Source of the DNA: Azospirillum soli
GTDB taxonomy: Bacteria; Pseudomonadota; Alphaproteobacteria; Azospirillales; Azospirillaceae
Direction: 5' to 3'
Length of the DNA stretch: 64,000 nucleotides
Assembly: GCF_017876165.1 (NCBI RefSeq)
Contig: NZ_JAGINQ010000014.1
Coordinates: 62,001 to 126,000 of the forward strand
A program made the translations under genes and the position numbers. Below the pieces are notes generated by a model. That model saw nothing but the letters and a program-made list of their open reading frames with translations. It ran no database searches and was not told the origin of the DNA. This document shows, in pieces, positions 18,166-26,364 of the stretch (position 1 is its first letter; every line of letters begins with the position of its first letter).

Positions 18166-20097
18166 TCATCCGGTCAATTGGCGGTAGATGGCGGGCAGCG
18201 CCGAGGGCAGGCGCGCGACGTGCGGGAAGATGGCGTAGGCGCCGGGACCGAAGATGTAGGGCAGGTAGTCGCGCCCCTTCTCGTCCACCGTAACGCCGAA
18301 CAGCTTCAACCCGGCGCGGCGCGCCTCCTGGACGGCCACCCGCGTGTCCTCGATGGCGTAACGCCCCTCGTAATGGTCCGTGTCGTTCGGCTTGCCGTCG
18401 GTCAGCACGAGCAGCAGCCGGTGCGTGTGCGGGCGGTCCTTGAGGCAGGCCGTCGCGTGGCGCAGCGCCGCTCCCATGCGGGTGTAGCTTCCCGGCTTGA
18501 GCGCCTGGATGCGGCGCACGACGCGGGCGTCCAGGCGTTCCTCGAAGTCCTTCACGGTGCGCACGTCCACCCGATGGCGCCGATGCGAGGTAAAGGTCAG
18601 GATGGCGTGCTCGTCGCCGCAGGCCGCCAGCCCGTGCGTCAGCGCCAACAGCGCCTCCTTCTCGACATCCAGGACCCGGCGCTCCTCGATGTAGCTGTCC
18701 GTGGACAGGGACACGTCCACCAGCACGCACACCGACAGGTCGCGGGCGACGTTGCGCACCGCCGTGAAGACCCGGTCCGAGCCGACGCCGCCCGCGCGCC
18801 GGTCGGCCACCGCGCGGACCAGGGCGGAGAGGTCGAGATCGTCCCCGTCCGGCTGCCCGGTCATCACCTGACGGCGCGGCCGCATGGCCTCGAACTGGCG
18901 GCGCACGAGGCGGATGCGGCGCAGCGCGTCGTCGTCGGGCCGCCACTCCTCCCCTTCCAGCGCGGCGGGTTCGGCGATCACGCGGCAGTGGTCGGGATGG
19001 TAGCGGCGGCGCTTCCAGTCCCACTCCGGATAGGTGATCTCGGCCCGCAGCGGCTCGACGTCGGTCTCGTCGGAGGTCAGGTCGAGATCGAGCTTGAGCT
19101 TGGTCGACGCCTTGCGCTCGTGCTGGCCCACGGCGATCTCGTCCAGATCCTCGGCCGCCTTGCGCGCGCTTTCCTCGTCGTCGTCCTCGACCTTGCGGTT
19201 GAGGTTCACCATCTCGGCCAGCCCGAGGATCTTCTCGAAGCGGTTCAGCATCAGCGGGTCGTCGCGCCGGGTCTGGTCGTTGTCCCGGCGCTTGGCCTTG
19301 CGGCGCTTGCCGTCGCCCTCCGCCCCGCCGCCGCCTTCCTCCTCCTCATCCTTGGGCGGGGCGCTCCCTTCCGGCGGCGCGGACATCTCGCCCCACAGCG
19401 GCACCGGAAGGAACGGGCGGTAGCCGGGGGCCGCCTTGAACCGGTCGAGCGACATCGCCGGGTCGAGGACGGCGGCCGTCAGGGCGGCCGCCTCGGTTCC
19501 CGGATCGGGCGGGGTCTCGGATGCGGTCATCAGAACCGTGACCGCATGGTCGATGGCCGCCTCCTGCCCGCGCAGCCGCCGCCTCGGCCGGGCCGCGAGC
19601 ATGGCTCGGGCAAGCCGCTCGTGGAGGGGACGGAGGCCCGGCCATGCCGCGAGGGCGCGGCGCGTGGCCGCGCGGGCAGCGCGCAGCCGCGCCAGATCGG
19701 CCTGGAGGGGATCGGGCCGCGCCTCCGCCGGTGCCGCGTGGGCCAGGAAGGCGGTGAGCCATTCGTAAAGCGCGGCGTTGTCCGCGCGGGACGGGAAGAG
19801 GTCAATGCGGTCCGGAAGCTGAAGGGTGACGCCGTCGTAACGGGCGCGCTCCAGCTTCTCCGTCCCGAGCCCGAGGCGCTGCTTCAGGCCGAGGCGATGG
19901 CCGGACGCCTCGGCGGCGGCGCCCGCCAGACGGACGGCGCCGGGACCGCCCAGGGCGCGGAACAGCACGCCCAGGCGGGTCCGCATCTCGTCCAGGCGGA
20001 CCGCCGCCTCCGGATGACGGGGGTAGGACGCGGCGTCCCCGATCAGGCGGTGCCACAGTTCACCGACGAACTCCTCGGGTTCCCAGATGGAGGCCAT
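18166..20097 (-). CDS. norD: Nitric oxide reductase activation protein NorD
   Basis: A 643-residue cytoplasmic protein with a long N-terminal region, an acidic and basic low-complexity linker in the middle (DEEEEGGGGAEGD, then KRRKAKRRD) and a C-terminal von Willebrand A domain. The metal-site motif DVSLSTDSY lies near residue 455 and LVLTDGKPND follows. NorD works with the AAA+ protein NorQ to mature or activate the NorCB reductase, probably by inserting the non-haem iron. It begins 4 bases after norQ, so the pair is translated together. Confidence 0.93.
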   Translation of the reverse strand: MASIWEPEEFVGELWHRLIGDAASYPRHPEAAVRLDEMRTRLGVLFRALGGPGAVRLAGAAAEASGHRLGLKQRLGLGTEKLERARYDGVTLQLPDRIDLFPSRADNAALYEWLTAFLAHAAPAEARPDPLQADLARLRAARAATRRALAAWPGLRPLHERLARAMLAARPRRRLRGQEAAIDHAVTVLMTASETPPDPGTEAAALTAAVLDPAMSLDRFKAAPGYRPFLPVPLWGEMSAPPEGSAPPKDEEEEGGGGAEGDGKRRKAKRRDNDQTRRDDPLMLNRFEKILGLAEMVNLNRKVEDDDEESARKAAEDLDEIAVGQHERKASTKLKLDLDLTSDETDVEPLRAEITYPEWDWKRRRYHPDHCRVIAEPAALEGEEWRPDDDALRRIRLVRRQFEAMRPRRQVMTGQPDGDDLDLSALVRAVADRRAGGVGSDRVFTAVRNVARDLSVCVLVDVSLSTDSYIEERRVLDVEKEALLALTHGLAACGDEHAILTFTSHRRHRVDVRTVKDFEERLDARVVRRIQALKPGSYTRMGAALRHATACLKDRPHTHRLLLVLTDGKPNDTDHYEGRYAIEDTRVAVQEARRAGLKLFGVTVDEKGRDYLPYIFGPGAYAIFPHVARLPSALPAIYRQLTG

Positions 20098-20101
20098 GCC
20101 G

Positions 20102-20935
20102 TCACCCCAGCGTCAGTTCGGCGACCCTCAGCAGCGCCTTCTTGACCTCCGGGTCGTCGGTCAGCGGCTCGATCATGGCGGCCAGAATCGCCTCGTCCCG
20201 AGGCATGCCCGACCGGATCAGCGAGGCGCAGTAAACCAACAGGCGGGTGGAGACTCCCTCCTCAAGATCCTGTCCCTTGAGCGCGCGCAGGGCGTTGCCA
20301 AGCCGGACCAGCGGGGCGACCCGATCAGGCTCCAGCCCGCTTTCCTGCGCCACGATCGCGGTTTCGGCCTCGGGCTGCGGGAAGCCGAACTCGATGGCGA
20401 CGAAGCGCTGGCGGGTGCTGGGCTTCAGCGACTTCAGAATGTTCTGGTAGCCGGGGTTGTAGGAGACCACCAGCATGAATTCCGGCGGGGCTTCCAGAAG
20501 CTCACCGGTGCGCTCCAGGGGAAGGAGGCGGCGGTCGTCGGTCAGCGGGTGCAGAACGACGGTCACGTCCTTGCGCGCCTCCACCACCTCGTCCAGGTAG
20601 CAGATGGCGCCCTCGCGCACCGCGCGGGTCAGGGGGCCGTCGGTCCAGACGGTGTCGCCGCCCTTCAGCAGATAGCGGCCGGTCAGGTCGGCGGCGGTCA
20701 GGTCGTCGTGGCAGGACACCGTGTGGAGCGAACGCCCCAGCCGGGCCGCCATGTGCGACACGAAGCGCGTCTTGCCGCAGCCGGTCGGCCCCTTCAGCAG
20801 CAGCGGCAGCCGGTTGCCGTAGGCGTGCTCGAACAGCGCCACCTCGTTGCCGGTCGGCGCGTAGAAGGGAGCGGCCCCAGCCGCCCCTTCCCCACCCGGC
20901 CCTTCCATGGTTTGCTCCGGCCCCGCCGCCATCAT
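20102..20935 (-). CDS. norQ: MoxR-type AAA+ ATPase NorQ
   Basis: A 277-residue AAA+ protein of the MoxR/CbbQ/NirQ family. Walker A GPTGCGKT is at residues 49-56, Walker B is ICYLDEVVEA, sensor 1 is LVVSYNP, and the C-terminal lid is ...STRLLVYCASLIRSG. It acts as the motor of the NorQ-NorD pair that activates nitric oxide reductase. Two adjacent ATG codons open the frame; the N-terminal 20 residues are glycine/alanine rich and poorly conserved in type, so a slightly shorter start is possible. The gap to norB is 10 bases. Confidence 0.93.
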   Translation of the reverse strand: MMAAGPEQTMEGPGGEGAAGAAPFYAPTGNEVALFEHAYGNRLPLLLKGPTGCGKTRFVSHMAARLGRSLHTVSCHDDLTAADLTGRYLLKGGDTVWTDGPLTRAVREGAICYLDEVVEARKDVTVVLHPLTDDRRLLPLERTGELLEAPPEFMLVVSYNPGYQNILKSLKPSTRQRFVAIEFGFPQPEAETAIVAQESGLEPDRVAPLVRLGNALRALKGQDLEEGVSTRLLVYCASLIRSGMPRDEAILAAMIEPLTDDPEVKKALLRVAELTLG

Positions 20936-20945
20936 TCAGCTCCCA

Positions 20946-22295
20946 TCATTCAGCCGGGGCCACGGAGGGCTGGGTGCGCGCGGGCACCTGCACGCGGGCC
21001 GGTCCGAAGATCGCGTAGACGAACATCAGCACCGAGATCACCACGAACACGCCGGAGCCCAGGCGCATCCAGTAGAACAAGGCCAGCTGCTCCTGCACCT
21101 CCATGTAGGTCATGCCCAGCACGCGTTGCAGATGGATCTGGACGACGCCACCGAAGGTCAGCGTGAAGGTCATGAAGGCCATGGCAGAGGTCATGATCCA
21201 GAAGCTCCACATGTTGAGCAGCTGGTTGTACGGCCCCACGTTGCGCAGGTTCGGCATGGCGTAGGTGATCATCGTCAGGTTCAGCATCACATAGGCGCCG
21301 AAGAAGGCCAGATGCCCGTGCGCCGCCGTGACCTGGGTGCCGTGGCTGTAATAGTTGACGAACGACAGCGTGTGCAGGAAGCCCCAGACGCCCGCGCCGA
21401 AGAAGGCGAAGACCGGCGTGGCCAGCGTCCACAGGAAGGCGGCCTTGTTCGGATGGTCGCGCCGCCCCTTCCAGGCCATGGTGAAGGCGAACACCACCAT
21501 GGCGAAGAAGGGCGCCACCTCCAGCGTGGAGAACAGCGAGCCGATCCATTGCCAATAGCCCGGCGCGCCGATCCAATAATAGTGGTGGCCGGTGCCCAGC
21601 AGGCCGGAGAACAGGGCGAGACCGACGATGGCGTACAGCCATTTCTCGACCACCTCGCGGTCCACGCCGGTCATCTTGATGACCAGGAAGGCGAGGATGG
21701 AGGCCATCACCAGCTCCCACACGCCTTCGACCCACAGATGGACGACGTACCACCAGTACAGCTTGTCCAGCGCCAGATTGGCCGGGTTGTAGAAGGCGAA
21801 CAGGAAGAAGATCGCGACGCCCCACAAGCCCAGCAGCAGGACGTTGGTGATCGCCGTCCGGCGCCCCCGGAACACGGTCAGCGAGACGTTGTAGAGGAAG
21901 ATCAGCGCGGCGACGACGATGCCGATCTTGACCCACAGCGGCTGTTCCAGGAACTCGCGGCCCTCGTGGATGCCCAGCGTGTAGCCGATGACCGCGCCGA
22001 GCGCGCCGACCATCAGAATGGCCAGCTGGACGTAGGCGAGCGCCGGGCTCTCCATGTCGCGCTCCGCCTCTTCGGGGATCAGGTAGTAGGCCGCACCGAA
22101 GAACCCGAGCAGGAGCCACACGATCAGCGCGTTGGTGTGGATCATGCGCAGGATGTTGAAGGGAAGGATCTCCGACAGGAAATTCGGCAGGACGTAGACG
22201 GTTCCGGCGAGCGTGCCGACCAGCACCTGGACAACGAACAGCACCATCGCGCAGACGAAGTACCAGTAGGCGATGCGTTGAGTGGCGTATTTCAT
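20946..22295 (-). CDS. norB: Nitric oxide reductase large subunit NorB
   Basis: A 449-residue membrane protein with twelve hydrophobic spans. It reduces two NO to N2O with electrons from NorC. The haem and FeB histidines are visible: MIHTNALIVWLLLGF (low-spin haem), YVVHLWVEGVWEL and GTGHHYYWIG (FeB ligands), and HGHLAFFGAYVMLNL (haem ligands). The length is normal for a cytochrome-c-dependent NorB and there is no N-terminal quinol-oxidase extension, so it is cNor rather than qNor. It starts 16 bases after norC. Confidence 0.95.
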   Translation of the reverse strand: MKYATQRIAYWYFVCAMVLFVVQVLVGTLAGTVYVLPNFLSEILPFNILRMIHTNALIVWLLLGFFGAAYYLIPEEAERDMESPALAYVQLAILMVGALGAVIGYTLGIHEGREFLEQPLWVKIGIVVAALIFLYNVSLTVFRGRRTAITNVLLLGLWGVAIFFLFAFYNPANLALDKLYWWYVVHLWVEGVWELVMASILAFLVIKMTGVDREVVEKWLYAIVGLALFSGLLGTGHHYYWIGAPGYWQWIGSLFSTLEVAPFFAMVVFAFTMAWKGRRDHPNKAAFLWTLATPVFAFFGAGVWGFLHTLSFVNYYSHGTQVTAAHGHLAFFGAYVMLNLTMITYAMPNLRNVGPYNQLLNMWSFWIMTSAMAFMTFTLTFGGVVQIHLQRVLGMTYMEVQEQLALFYWMRLGSGVFVVISVLMFVYAIFGPARVQVPARTQPSVAPAE

Positions 22296-22311
22296 GCCGC
22301 GGCTCTCCCCT

Positions 22312-22764
22312 TCAGCCCGCGTTGTTCGGTGGCCAGCCCTGCGTGTCGATGCGGCTGGTCCATTCGAGGAAGTCGACGAGGTCGTTCAATTCCTGGTCGG
22401 TCAGGTTGAACTGCGGCATCTGGCGGCGCCCCTCGACGCCGCTCGGCTGCGACTGCATCCAGGCGATCAGCGCGGTCCGCGCGCCCTCAGCGTCCTCGCG
22501 GCCGCCGTAGCGGACCCAGACGTTGCCAAGCTCCGGGGCGAAGTAGGCGCCCTCGCCCAGGATGCTGTGGCAGTTGATGCAGGCGTTCTTCTCCCACACA
22601 TGCTTGCCGCGGGCGACGCTGTCGCTCAGCGTCGCTTCGTCCGTGCTGGACGTGCGGATGTAGTAGTGGCTGTGGATCGTCAGGGCGACGAAGGTAACGA
22701 AGAAGAAGAGCGACCCGCCGTAGAAGATGTTCCGCGCCGCGGACTTCGTAAACCGCTCCGCCAT
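22312..22764 (-). CDS. norC: Nitric oxide reductase cytochrome c subunit NorC
   Basis: A 150-residue membrane-anchored c-type cytochrome. One N-terminal span (FYGGSLFFFVTFVALTIHSHYY) is followed by the haem-binding motif CINCH at residues 62-66 and a likely axial methionine in RRQMPQF. It passes electrons from cytochrome c or a cupredoxin to NorB at the periplasmic face. ATG 22764 is chosen; AGGGGGAGG ends just before it, and a GTG one codon upstream is less likely. It is the first gene of the norCBQD operon. Confidence 0.95.
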   Translation of the reverse strand: MAERFTKSAARNIFYGGSLFFFVTFVALTIHSHYYIRTSSTDEATLSDSVARGKHVWEKNACINCHSILGEGAYFAPELGNVWVRYGGREDAEGARTALIAWMQSQPSGVEGRRQMPQFNLTDQELNDLVDFLEWTSRIDTQGWPPNNAG

Positions 22765-23132
22765 CACCTCCCCCTTGCGTCGTTATGCGGCAGAATTGCG
22801 TATCAGCACAAGTAAACACGCAAAAGCAGCGATACGGCCATGGCACAAACGGATAGGGTTGGGTGCACCCGACCGGCTTCGCCGACCAAGCCTTTGAACC
22901 GGGCTCCTGAACCGAACACGCGCGTGGAACGTGACGCCACGGGGAGAGTTCCCACCGGGTGCAAACCGGCCGGTTTTCAGAAAAATTCGCGATATATCTG
23001 AAATAAAGGATAACTGTGACACAAAAGAGGTATAAGCACGCGGTCCCCAGTATTCTTGACAACGGTCAAGTAAGAGCGGGCCTTCTTCAGTGATGATCGC
23101 TTCAGAAAGCAACACACTTCCTGGATCTCATC
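22765..23132. promoter_or_regulatory. Divergent norC-nirK intergenic region
   Basis: These 368 bases contain no gene I can support. They carry both promoters. The right end holds an NnrR-type box (listed separately). An 8-base perfect palindrome GATATATC at 22991-22998 sits inside a weaker longer dyad (AATT...AATT-like flanks, 22984-23005), which could be another operator. No comparable NnrR/FNR box is visible on the norC-proximal side. Confidence 0.6.
23056..23069. promoter_or_regulatory. nirK: NnrR/FNR-family operator upstream of nirK
   Basis: TTGACAACGGTCAA is a perfect TTGAC-N4-GTCAA palindrome, the form bound by nitric-oxide sensing NnrR/DNR regulators of the CRP/FNR family. Its centre is about 70 bases upstream of the nirK ATG. 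An activator at -41.5 would put the transcript start near 23104 and leave a leader of about 29 bases. Confidence 0.85.
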
Positions 23133-24197
23133 ATGAAGACCAAGACGTTCCTCGCCACGGCCAGCGCCATTGCCCTCCTGACGTTATCGGGGGTCGGCGC
23201 CGCATCGGCCACCACGCTGTACGCCGATCCGAAGGTCAAGGAGCCGACGGTCAACATCGTCCAGGACCCGGCGGCGGTCCCGGCGCAGGAAGCGGCGGGC
23301 AAGCGCGCGCCCAAGACCCACGACGTCGTCCTGACCACGACCGAGGTCGAGGCCAAGCTGGACGACGGGACCACCTACACCTACTGGACCTTCAACAACA
23401 AGGTTCCGGGTCCCATGCTCCGCGTCCGCGTCGGCGACACGGTCAACGTGTCGATGACCAACGCGCCGAACTCCAACATGAACCACTCCGTGGACTTCCA
23501 CGCGGCCACCGGCTTCCTGGGCGGCGGCCAGATCACCCAGGCGGAACCGGGCCAGACCAAGGAATTCTCGTTCAAGGCGATGGCGCCCGGCGTCTACGTC
23601 TATCACTGCGCCACGCCGATGGTCGCCCAGCACATCGCCAAGGGCATGTTCGGCCTGATCGTGGTCGAACCCGAAGCCGGCCTGCCGAAGGTCGACAAGG
23701 AATTCTACGTCATGCAGCAGGAAATCTACGCCGCCAAGGCGAAGAACCTGCCGACCGCCGAGGATGACTATGACGGGCTGGTGAACGAGAAGCCCGGTTA
23801 CCTGGTGTTCAACGGCGCCGTGGGCGGTCTGGTCAAGGACAAGCCGCTGAAGGCCAAGGTGGGCGAGACCGTGCGCATCTGGTTCGGCGTCGGCGGCCCG
23901 AACTTCACCTCTTCCTTCCATGTGATCGGCGAGATCTTCGACCGCGTCCACAACATGGGCGACCTGGAGACCACGCCGCAGAAGAACGTGCAGACCGTGA
24001 CGGTCGCGCCGGGCGGCGCGACGATGGTCGAGTTCAAGGTCGATTATCCGGGCAAGTACGCCCTGGTCGATCACGCGCTGAGCCGCGCGACCAAGGGCCT
24101 GATCGGCATCCTGGAGGTCGAGGGCACCGCCGACGACAGCATCATCAAGGACAAGACCGGCGACTCCCGCAAGCAACTCGGTGAAATGGAGCACTGA
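23133..24197 (+). CDS. nirK: Copper-containing nitrite reductase NirK
   Basis: A 354-residue periplasmic enzyme that reduces nitrite to NO. It has a signal peptide (residues 1 to about 26) and two cupredoxin domains. Type 1 copper ligands are His118, Cys159, His167 and Met172; type 2 ligands are His123, His158 and, from the second domain, His314. Catalytic Asp121 and His263 are present (SVDFH, SSFHVIGE). The type 1 loop between Cys159 and His167 is one residue shorter than in the Alcaligenes-type enzyme, suggesting the class II form. It is divergent from norCBQD and probably NnrR-activated. Confidence 0.96.
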   Translation: MKTKTFLATASAIALLTLSGVGAASATTLYADPKVKEPTVNIVQDPAAVPAQEAAGKRAPKTHDVVLTTTEVEAKLDDGTTYTYWTFNNKVPGPMLRVRVGDTVNVSMTNAPNSNMNHSVDFHAATGFLGGGQITQAEPGQTKEFSFKAMAPGVYVYHCATPMVAQHIAKGMFGLIVVEPEAGLPKVDKEFYVMQQEIYAAKAKNLPTAEDDYDGLVNEKPGYLVFNGAVGGLVKDKPLKAKVGETVRIWFGVGGPNFTSSFHVIGEIFDRVHNMGDLETTPQKNVQTVTVAPGGATMVEFKVDYPGKYALVDHALSRATKGLIGILEVEGTADDSIIKDKTGDSRKQLGEMEH

Positions 24198-24215
24198 AGA
24201 CGCTTGGCGCGCAGG

Positions 24216-24250
24216 CAGGGAGGCGGGGCGATCCCCCGCCTCCCTGTTTT
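24216..24250 (+). terminator. Rho-independent terminator after nirK
   Basis: A perfect 13-base-pair stem (arms 24216-24228 and 24234-24246, CAGGGAGGCGGGG with its complement) around a 5-base loop, followed by TTTT. It ends the nirK transcript before the oppositely oriented ABC-F gene. Confidence 0.88.
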
Positions 24251-24277
24251 CGTCGGTGACCGGAAATAAGCGCCGGA

Positions 24278-25900
24278 TCAGCCGCGCAGTCCGGGTGCTT
24301 CCTGCCCGGTGCGCGCCACATACTCCGTGTAGCCGCCGCCGTACTGGTGAATGCCCTCCGGCGTCAGTTCCAGCACCCGGTTGGACAGGGCCGCCAGGAA
24401 ATGCCGGTCGTGCGACACGAACAGCATGGTGCCTTCGTAGGCGGACAGCGCCGTGATCAGCATCTGCTTGGTGTCGAGATCGAGGTGGTTGGTGGGCTCG
24501 TCGAGCACCAGGAAGTTCGGCGGGTTGAACAGCATGGTCGCCATCACGAGGCGGGCCTTTTCCCCACCGGACAGGACGCGGCATTTCTTTTCCACGTCAT
24601 CGCCGGAAAAGCCGAAACAGCCGGCCAGCGCCCGCAGCGATCCCTGGCTCGCCTGAGGGAAGGACGCTTCCAGGGATTCGAACACCGTCTTGTCGCCGTC
24701 CAGCAGTTCCATGGCATGCTGCGAGAAATAGCCCATCCGGACGCTGCCGCCGACGGTGACGGTCCCGGTGTCCGGTTCGGTCGAGCCCGCCACCAGCTTC
24801 AGGAGCGTCGACTTGCCGGCACCGTTGACGCCCATGACGCACCAGCGCTCCTTGCGGCGGATCGTCAGGTTGAGCCCTTCGTAAATGGTCCGGCTGCCAT
24901 AGCCCTTGTGCACGTTCTTCAGGACCGCGACATCCTCGCCCGAACGCGGCGCCGGGGGGAAGTCGAACGTCACCACCTGGCGGCGCTTCGGCGGCTCGAA
25001 ACGCTCGATCTTGTCCAGCTTCTTCACCCGGCTTTGCACCTGACTGGCGTGCGAGGCGCGGGCCTTGAAGCGCTCGATGAACTTCAGCTCCTTCGCCAGC
25101 ATGGCCTGCTGCCGTTCGTACTGCGCCTGCTGCTGCTTTTCGTTCAGCGCCCGCTGCTGCTCGTAAAAAGCGTAATCGCCGGAGTAGCTGTTCAGCGACC
25201 CGCCGTCGATCTCAATGATCTTGGTGACGATCCGGTTCATGAACTCGCGGTCGTGCGAGGTCATCAGGAGGGCGCCTTCGTAGCCCTTCAGGAATCCCTC
25301 CAGCCAGATCAGGCTTTCGATGTCCAGGTGGTTGCTCGGCTCGTCGAGGAGCATGGCGTCGGGCCGCATGAGCAGGATGCGGGCGAGCGCAACGCGCATC
25401 TTCCAGCCGCCCGACAGGGCGCCCACGTCGGCGTCCATCATCTCCTGGCTGAAACTGAGCCCGGCGAGCACTTCCCGCGCCCGCCCTTCCAGCTCGTAAC
25501 CGCCCAGTTCGTCGAAGCGCGCCTGCACCTCGCCATAGCGTTCGATGATCGCGTCCATCTCGTCGGCGCGGTCGGGATCGGCCATGGCCGCTTCGAGGTC
25601 CGCCAATTCCGCCGCCACGGCGCTGACCGGTCCGGCCCCGTTCATGACCTCCGCGACGGCGGTTCGGCCGGACATCTCGCCGACATCCTGATTGAAATAG
25701 CCAATCGAAACCTGCTTCTCGATCGACACCTGGCCAGCATCCGGCAAATCCTCGCCGGCGATCATCCGGAACAGAGTCGTCTTGCCCGCGCCATTGGGAC
25801 CGACGAGACCGACTTTTTCACCCCTGTTCAGCGCCGCGGAAGCTTCGAGAAAAAGGATTTGGTGACCATTCTGCTTGCTGATGTTGTCGAAGCGGATCAT
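24278..25900 (-). CDS. ABC-F family ATPase, YbiT-like
   Basis: A 540-residue protein with two ABC ATPase domains and no membrane segment, as in ABC-F ribosome-associated factors. Domain 1 has GPNGAGKTT, LSGGWKMR and LLDEPSNHLD; domain 2 has GVNGAGKST, LSGGEKAR and LVLDEPTNHLD. The linker between them is rich in Q, K and R (EKQQQAQYERQQAMLAKELKFIERF), the P-site interaction motif region. Its length and ending fit the YbiT subgroup. It acts on the ribosome in the cytoplasm, aiding translation under stress; a resistance role is possible but not suggested by context. It stands alone. Confidence 0.9.
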   Translation of the reverse strand: MIRFDNISKQNGHQILFLEASAALNRGEKVGLVGPNGAGKTTLFRMIAGEDLPDAGQVSIEKQVSIGYFNQDVGEMSGRTAVAEVMNGAGPVSAVAAELADLEAAMADPDRADEMDAIIERYGEVQARFDELGGYELEGRAREVLAGLSFSQEMMDADVGALSGGWKMRVALARILLMRPDAMLLDEPSNHLDIESLIWLEGFLKGYEGALLMTSHDREFMNRIVTKIIEIDGGSLNSYSGDYAFYEQQRALNEKQQQAQYERQQAMLAKELKFIERFKARASHASQVQSRVKKLDKIERFEPPKRRQVVTFDFPPAPRSGEDVAVLKNVHKGYGSRTIYEGLNLTIRRKERWCVMGVNGAGKSTLLKLVAGSTEPDTGTVTVGGSVRMGYFSQHAMELLDGDKTVFESLEASFPQASQGSLRALAGCFGFSGDDVEKKCRVLSGGEKARLVMATMLFNPPNFLVLDEPTNHLDLDTKQMLITALSAYEGTMLFVSHDRHFLAALSNRVLELTPEGIHQYGGGYTEYVARTGQEAPGLRG

Positions 25901-26364
25901 GTGCGGCTGGGTTCCTATGGCGTTGGCGGCCCCTTATGCCACAGGATGCGCGCCGCGATGGAGTCCTGATCGACGTGTCAGCGAAAACGCGTCGGCGAAA
26001 ACGTGCTTTCGGCATCCTCCCGCGACGATGTCGCGTGACCGGTGTTCTGACGTGAAGAGAGGATGCCCCATGACGCCCCGCCGAACCGCGCCTCCGCCCG
26101 TGTCGCCATTCGCCCGCCCCGACGGGTCCTGCCTGGGCCGTCATCCCGAGGAAGAGGACGAGGAGCCCGTGCCGGCCGCGCCGGCGGATCCCGAGGATGC
26201 CCCCGTCCAACCGACCGAACCGATGAACCCGGCCTGATCCGGTTGGGCCTGTGACGGGCTTGGCCGGGATCCCCATTGCCAATCGTCATTGCCAATCGGC
26301 GGGCCGCGCGCCAGGATTCCCCCGCGACAAATAGAACGCCGGCCAGCGAGCCGGGGAAGGGAGC
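25901..26364. other. Intergenic region with one candidate small gene
   Basis: This 464-base gap lies between the divergently transcribed ABC-F gene and the DauA-like gene. It contains one small candidate gene (26070-26237, listed separately), a direct repeat of GCGAAAACG near 25981-26003, and a tandem 13-base repeat (CATTGCCAATCGT) at 26274-26298. Nothing else is supported. Confidence 0.5.
26070..26237 (+). CDS. Small proline/glutamate-rich hypothetical protein
   Basis: A 55-residue candidate starting at ATG 26070, behind AAGAGAGG at good spacing. It is a basic N-terminus (MTPRRTAPPPVSPFARPDG) followed by an acidic, proline-rich tail (HPEEEDEEPVPAAPADPED). There is no signal peptide, membrane span or known domain, and it is likely disordered. 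No annotation is offered. The ribosome-binding site and compositional bias favour a real gene, but GC-rich DNA gives spurious frames easily. Confidence 0.4.
   Translation: MTPRRTAPPPVSPFARPDGSCLGRHPEEEDEEPVPAAPADPEDAPVQPTEPMNPA

Noticed and set aside
22796..22811. Second NnrR box near norC (TTGCGTATCAGCACAA)
   Set aside because: Spacing is TTG-N10-CAA and inner arms do not pair, so it does not fit.
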